DNA of 64,000 bases from G965250275 sp965250275. Its GTDB lineage: Bacteria > Pseudomonadota > Alphaproteobacteria > Rhodobacterales > Rhodobacteraceae. How positions within the stretch are numbered: the first letter of the stretch is position 1; every line of letters starts with the position of its first letter. Location: positions 4,216,001 to 4,280,000 of the forward strand of contig OZ252297.1 of assembly GCA_965250275.1 (NCBI GenBank), written 5' to 3'. The position numbers and the translations under genes are program-made. Below the pieces are notes generated by a model. That model saw only the letters and a program-made list of their open reading frames with translations. It searched no databases and was not told the origin of the DNA. This document shows positions 61,036-64,000 of the stretch, piece by piece.

Positions 61036-62289
61036 TCAGTTGAAACTGTGCGAGACGCCGAAGTAGAAACGGCGATCGGTCTGGGTCTGGCCTGCGCTGG
61101 ATTCCCGGCTGGCCTTGGCCCGTGCCCAGAGCCAGGTGTTTCGGTTTGTTGCGTAACTCAACCCAACGTCAAAAGAGGAAACTGTGGAATCCAGCTGCGT
61201 CGGACCGAGGCCGGTCAGGTATTGCTGTTCGACGACGGCCTGCACCTGCCAAGCTGGTGCGAACCGTACATGAGCCGTGCCACGGATCAGATCGCTGAGC
61301 AGGGGTCCGTCGATCCCCGGCACCGCAATGATCTCGCGTCCTGCTTCCAGCGCATAGCGTGCGTTGCGCCCGGTTTGCACAAGTGCTGCCCCGATCTTTG
61401 GGTATTCACGTCCGCCGTCAGCTGATGTGGTGATAATCCCCAGCTCTCCCCGCACCGACAAACGTTCGCCAAAATCGCGTGTGTAGCGTGCAAAGGCAGT
61501 GACCACATCGTCCGTTCCGCTGCCCTCGAAAGCGATGTTGTCATAAAACAAAACCCCTTCCAGAAGATCGCGCCCATTGAGAGCAGATGCATACAGCACC
61601 GAGAACGAGTTGGTTGTGATATCGGGTAAACCGGGCCGGTCGGTGGTCGAGTGCACGTTCGACACTCCGAAATCAAAATACCTGCGCTGATCCAGTGTGT
61701 GCGACCAGGTCAGGGTCGTATTGCGCACCGACACGATGGTGTTGGGAGGCAGAAAACCGGAGATTATCGCGTCACCCGTGTCGCGAAGCCGGGCATATCC
61801 GATGAAACCCGCAAGCCGGTTGCGCTCGTCGAGTGAGTAGGAAAGCTGGGCATCCGCTGACACATTTGCAAAGACGTCCGAGAATTGCTCCTGATCGAAA
61901 TGCTGTGCGCTCTCCCATGTCAGATCACCACTGACCACCATCCGGGGCCAGACCTTGTAGTACCCGAAGCCCGGAGTGAGGGAGGCGATCGTGTCCGTTC
62001 CGCCCACACCGGACGACTTGTCGCGCGATTCCAATGCAAAGCTGAGGCGGGGCGTCAGTCCCTGGCGTTTGGGCGACGGGACGCGCGGACCGGTGATGCC
62101 TTCCAAAAACACCAACTGCCGCTCCCGGATCGGCAAACGGTCGTCAGGCGTCGCGTTGAGCCAATAGGCCGGTGCCCCATAAGGGCGCAATTCCTGAGCC
62201 ATGGCGGAAATGCAAAATGTGAAAGCCGCCAGAACAGCACCAGCGATGCAGGCGGGCAGCCGGTATCGACCTGCCCGGTCAGCGCACAA
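61036..62289 (-). CDS. Outer-membrane beta-barrel protein of the polysaccharide locus
   Basis: 417 residues. Signal peptide ending 'FTFCISAMAQ' and a mature part starting ELRPYGAPAYW. Many amphipathic strands follow with alternating polar and hydrophobic residues (for example 'RLAGFIGYARLRDTG', 'TNSFSVLYASALNG', 'SSFDVGLSYATNRNTWLWARAKASRES'). The C-terminus ends 'YFGVSHSFN', close to the aromatic-ended barrel signal. Comparable barrels accompany Wza-like exporters in biofilm polysaccharide loci. Its start overlaps the end of the Wza-like gene by 11 nt, indicating coupling. Confidence 0.8.
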   Translation of the reverse strand: MCADRAGRYRLPACIAGAVLAAFTFCISAMAQELRPYGAPAYWLNATPDDRLPIRERQLVFLEGITGPRVPSPKRQGLTPRLSFALESRDKSSGVGGTDTIASLTPGFGYYKVWPRMVVSGDLTWESAQHFDQEQFSDVFANVSADAQLSYSLDERNRLAGFIGYARLRDTGDAIISGFLPPNTIVSVRNTTLTWSHTLDQRRYFDFGVSNVHSTTDRPGLPDITTNSFSVLYASALNGRDLLEGVLFYDNIAFEGSGTDDVVTAFARYTRDFGERLSVRGELGIITTSADGGREYPKIGAALVQTGRNARYALEAGREIIAVPGIDGPLLSDLIRGTAHVRFAPAWQVQAVVEQQYLTGLGPTQLDSTVSSFDVGLSYATNRNTWLWARAKASRESSAGQTQTDRRFYFGVSHSFN

Positions 62290-62929
62290 TGATCGTATCG
62301 CCCGGCAACAGGAACAAATCCGGTTGGTTCCGGGTCTTCAGGAACAGATCATAGTTGAAGACGATGCGTTGGCCGCCATCGCGCGTCGGGTTGTAGATGA
62401 TGATGTCGTCCCGTGAGGCAAAGGCTGTCAGCCCCCCGGCCAGCGCGATCGCTTGAACGACACTGATCGGCCCGTCGGTGCGGAACTGGCCCGGGCTTAG
62501 CACCTCGCCGTTTACGAAGAACTGGTAGCTCTGCAGATCGGTCAAGGTGACCGAGACCTGCGGCGAAACGAAGTTCCGGCTGAGCCCCGCCGTCAGCGAC
62601 GATTCCAGCTGGCGCAGCGTGCGTCCGCTGGCACGCACTTCTCCGACAAGCGGATAGCGGATTTTGCCATCGGGCCCGACCACGGCGGATTGAGAAAGTT
62701 CAGGGCTTTCGAAGACAAACACCCTGACCACATCGCCCGGCTGCAGCACATAGGCCCCTTGGGTCCCAACGGCTTGCCGCGCCCGGATCATCTGAGGCGA
62801 GTCTGAGGCGTAGACAGTGGCTGGCGTCTGGCTCCCTGCTAGGTTGATGTCGTCGCAAGCCGCCAGAAACAGCACGACACTGAACAACCCGATCAGCCGC
62901 AAAATCCGCTGATGCATCGGCGTTGCCAT
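62279..62929 (-). CDS. Wza/KpsD-like polysaccharide export lipoprotein
   Basis: 216 residues. Lipoprotein signal with lipobox 'FLAAC' (Cys about 25). The polysaccharide export domain (YVLQPGDVVRVFVFESPELSQ, then PLVGEVRASGRT) precedes one SLBB-type domain (FVNGEVLSPGQF, VVQAIALAGGL). Shorter than E. coli Wza and without a clear C-terminal membrane helix, so the outer-membrane channel may be completed by the neighbouring beta-barrel. A GGAGGCAAG ribosome site is present. Confidence 0.9.
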   Translation of the reverse strand: MATPMHQRILRLIGLFSVVLFLAACDDINLAGSQTPATVYASDSPQMIRARQAVGTQGAYVLQPGDVVRVFVFESPELSQSAVVGPDGKIRYPLVGEVRASGRTLRQLESSLTAGLSRNFVSPQVSVTLTDLQSYQFFVNGEVLSPGQFRTDGPISVVQAIALAGGLTAFASRDDIIIYNPTRDGGQRIVFNYDLFLKTRNQPDLFLLPGDTIIVR

Positions 62930-63035
62930 CTTGCCTCCTTGAACTGCTCTTGCCCCCGTATAGACAGTATTTTGGGGCCGATGTGAATTCGTTTACGTTA
63001 AGAAAACCACCTGGAGTGGCTTCTGAGCACAGGCC

Positions 63036-64000
63036 TCATGTGCGATCTTTCAGGTGGTCCGCCAAGCGCAGCGCAAACGCCAGAATGGTCAGCGTGGGAT
63101 GCGCTTGGCTGCTTGTGGGAAAAATCGACGCGCTGGCGATGTAGAGGTTCTTGACGCCATGCACCTTTGCATCCGCGTCCACCACCCCTGCATCCGGATC
63201 CGAGGCCATCCGCGTGGTGCCGATGTGATGTCCCAACGTGCATTTGCAGGCCCGGATCGACGCCTCGACATCCTCTTCCAAGAACTCTAGCCGTCCGACA
63301 CCGCTGGCCTGTAACTCCCGATCGATGACTTCATGTGCCCGCCTTACGGCGGCCACGTCGCCATCGGGGATATGCGGGGCAATACGCAGCATAGGCATCC
63401 CGGTGGCATCGCGTTCATCGCAGAGCGTTACAGTGCTATCGCGAACAGGCGACTGTTCGGCATGAAACTGCAGGTAGAAGTGGGTGTCGTCCGAAGACAG
63501 CAGGAGCGACGGCATCCGGCGTCCGCTGAGAAACCGATCACGTCCGAATTTCGGCAGCACGCTGAGAACCTCCGGCGCACCAAACACAAGATTCCTCAGG
63601 TGTTTGCGGTAGAGTGCAAAGCGCCCGGAACCGGTTTCCGCCTCGTCGCTTGCGCCACCCAGAATCCGTTTCAGCAGATAGATAAGGGACAGCGACGCAC
63701 TGCCATGAGAGGCATCACCCATAAGCGGGCGATCCAAGAGCGCGTAGATGTTCATCAGGCGCTCTGCTCGCTGCACTTCGGGCGATATCGTAAAGCGCCG
63801 ACGGACATAAACACCGCCCGGGTCTGTCTCGTAGCCGAAGATCAGCTTCCCACCCGGTTCCAGCACAATGCGCGCGATCACGCCACGCAGATGGCACATA
63901 TAGCCCCGACCCAACCAACCGGACTGATCCCCGAGCGCGGGGCGATCCGGGCTGGCGCTCGCCAGCAACAACCGCGTGGTTTCCAATCCGCCACAGGCCA
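63036..64000 (-). CDS. GMC-family oxidoreductase, C-terminal part (5' end outside window)
   Basis: The frame stays open to the window edge, giving about 320 residues of the C-terminal two thirds. 'ETTRLLLAS' is the end of the FAD domain, 'LGHHIGTTRM' and 'TSSQAHPTLTILAFALRLADHL' are the GMC C-terminal blocks with the catalytic His pair. Family members oxidise alcohols or sugars. It is followed on the same strand by the Wza-like gene after 106 nt, so it may belong to the polysaccharide operon. Confidence 0.88.
   Translation of the reverse strand, partial: ACGGLETTRLLLASASPDRPALGDQSGWLGRGYMCHLRGVIARIVLEPGGKLIFGYETDPGGVYVRRRFTISPEVQRAERLMNIYALLDRPLMGDASHGSASLSLIYLLKRILGGASDEAETGSGRFALYRKHLRNLVFGAPEVLSVLPKFGRDRFLSGRRMPSLLLSSDDTHFYLQFHAEQSPVRDSTVTLCDERDATGMPMLRIAPHIPDGDVAAVRRAHEVIDRELQASGVGRLEFLEEDVEASIRACKCTLGHHIGTTRMASDPDAGVVDADAKVHGVKNLYIASASIFPTSSQAHPTLTILAFALRLADHLKDRT

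Noticed and set aside
1..64000. Mobile elements, CRISPR arrays, tRNA or rRNA genes
   Set aside because: No transposase, integrase, regularly spaced repeats or cloverleaf/rRNA sequence was recognised on either strand by eye; short tRNAs could still be missed.

Overview
The window reads as a chromosomal segment of a high-GC alphaproteobacterium, most likely Rhodobacteraceae (Roseobacter group). The pointers are the irr/fabA-fabB-fabI block, a compact pcaDCHGB operon, a yejABEF peptide importer, a fused indolepyruvate:ferredoxin oxidoreductase with a divergent Lrp gene, and a dimethylglycine-dehydrogenase/MttB methylamine operon. This placement comes from gene content and protein resemblance only. 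I see no tRNA, rRNA, insertion sequence, integrase or CRISPR array.

Layout. 1-6.1 kb: the 3' end of an unidentified gene, then yejA-B-E-F on the minus strand. 6.1-14.5 kb: housekeeping genes (membrane-anchored cytochrome c, prephenate dehydratase, a 59-residue membrane protein with a TTG start, an SRPBCC protein, NudC, a cyclic-nucleotide phosphodiesterase/nucleotidase, the small SRP RNA, a TetR-controlled alpha/beta hydrolase, a PhyH dioxygenase, Irr). 14.6-17.2 kb: unsaturated fatty-acid synthesis fabA-fabB-fabI. 17.3-21.5 kb: an APC-like membrane protein, a small membrane protein, and a coupled haloacid dehalogenase/hydrolase/serine-threonine dehydratase cassette. 21.7-26.7 kb: the protocatechuate branch of the beta-ketoadipate pathway (pcaDCHGB) plus an MFS transporter. 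26.8-31.9 kb: a catabolic cluster of unknown substrate (Zn alcohol dehydrogenase, MR/MLE enolase, an ArsR regulator with SqrR-like cysteines, amidase, FAH hydrolase).

31.9-35.5 kb: a giant ABC-exporter-like protein whose ATPase motifs have decayed and which carries a large internal insertion and a C-terminal cyclic-nucleotide-binding domain, followed by a DUF3307-like membrane protein. 35.5-39.6 kb: Lrp regulator and fused indolepyruvate oxidoreductase. 39.6-45.5 kb: a minus-strand operon of dimethylglycine/sarcosine dehydrogenase, non-pyrrolysine MttB-type methyltransferase, TetR and an FAD amine oxidase, preceded by a good palindrome. 45.6-50.1 kb: GcvA-like LysR, class III aminotransferase, amidase, redoxin.

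50.2-64 kb: an exopolysaccharide region with frequent strand changes. It holds four sugar-nucleotide SDR enzymes, a GT2 glycosyltransferase, two homologous GH26-like secreted glycosidases (one with a Sec signal, one with RTX repeats), a Wzz-type chain-length protein with a P-loop-less kinase-like tail, an outer-membrane beta-barrel, a Wza-like lipoprotein and the C-terminal part of a GMC oxidoreductase that runs off the end. No polymerase, flippase or initiating transferase is visible, so the locus continues outside the window.

The most unusual items are the ATPase-dead ABC/cNMP-binding protein (with a probable +1 frameshift at its N terminus), the SqrR-like ArsR beside an amidase, the MttB/DMGDH operon with an embedded TetR, and the twin glycosidases of the polysaccharide locus.
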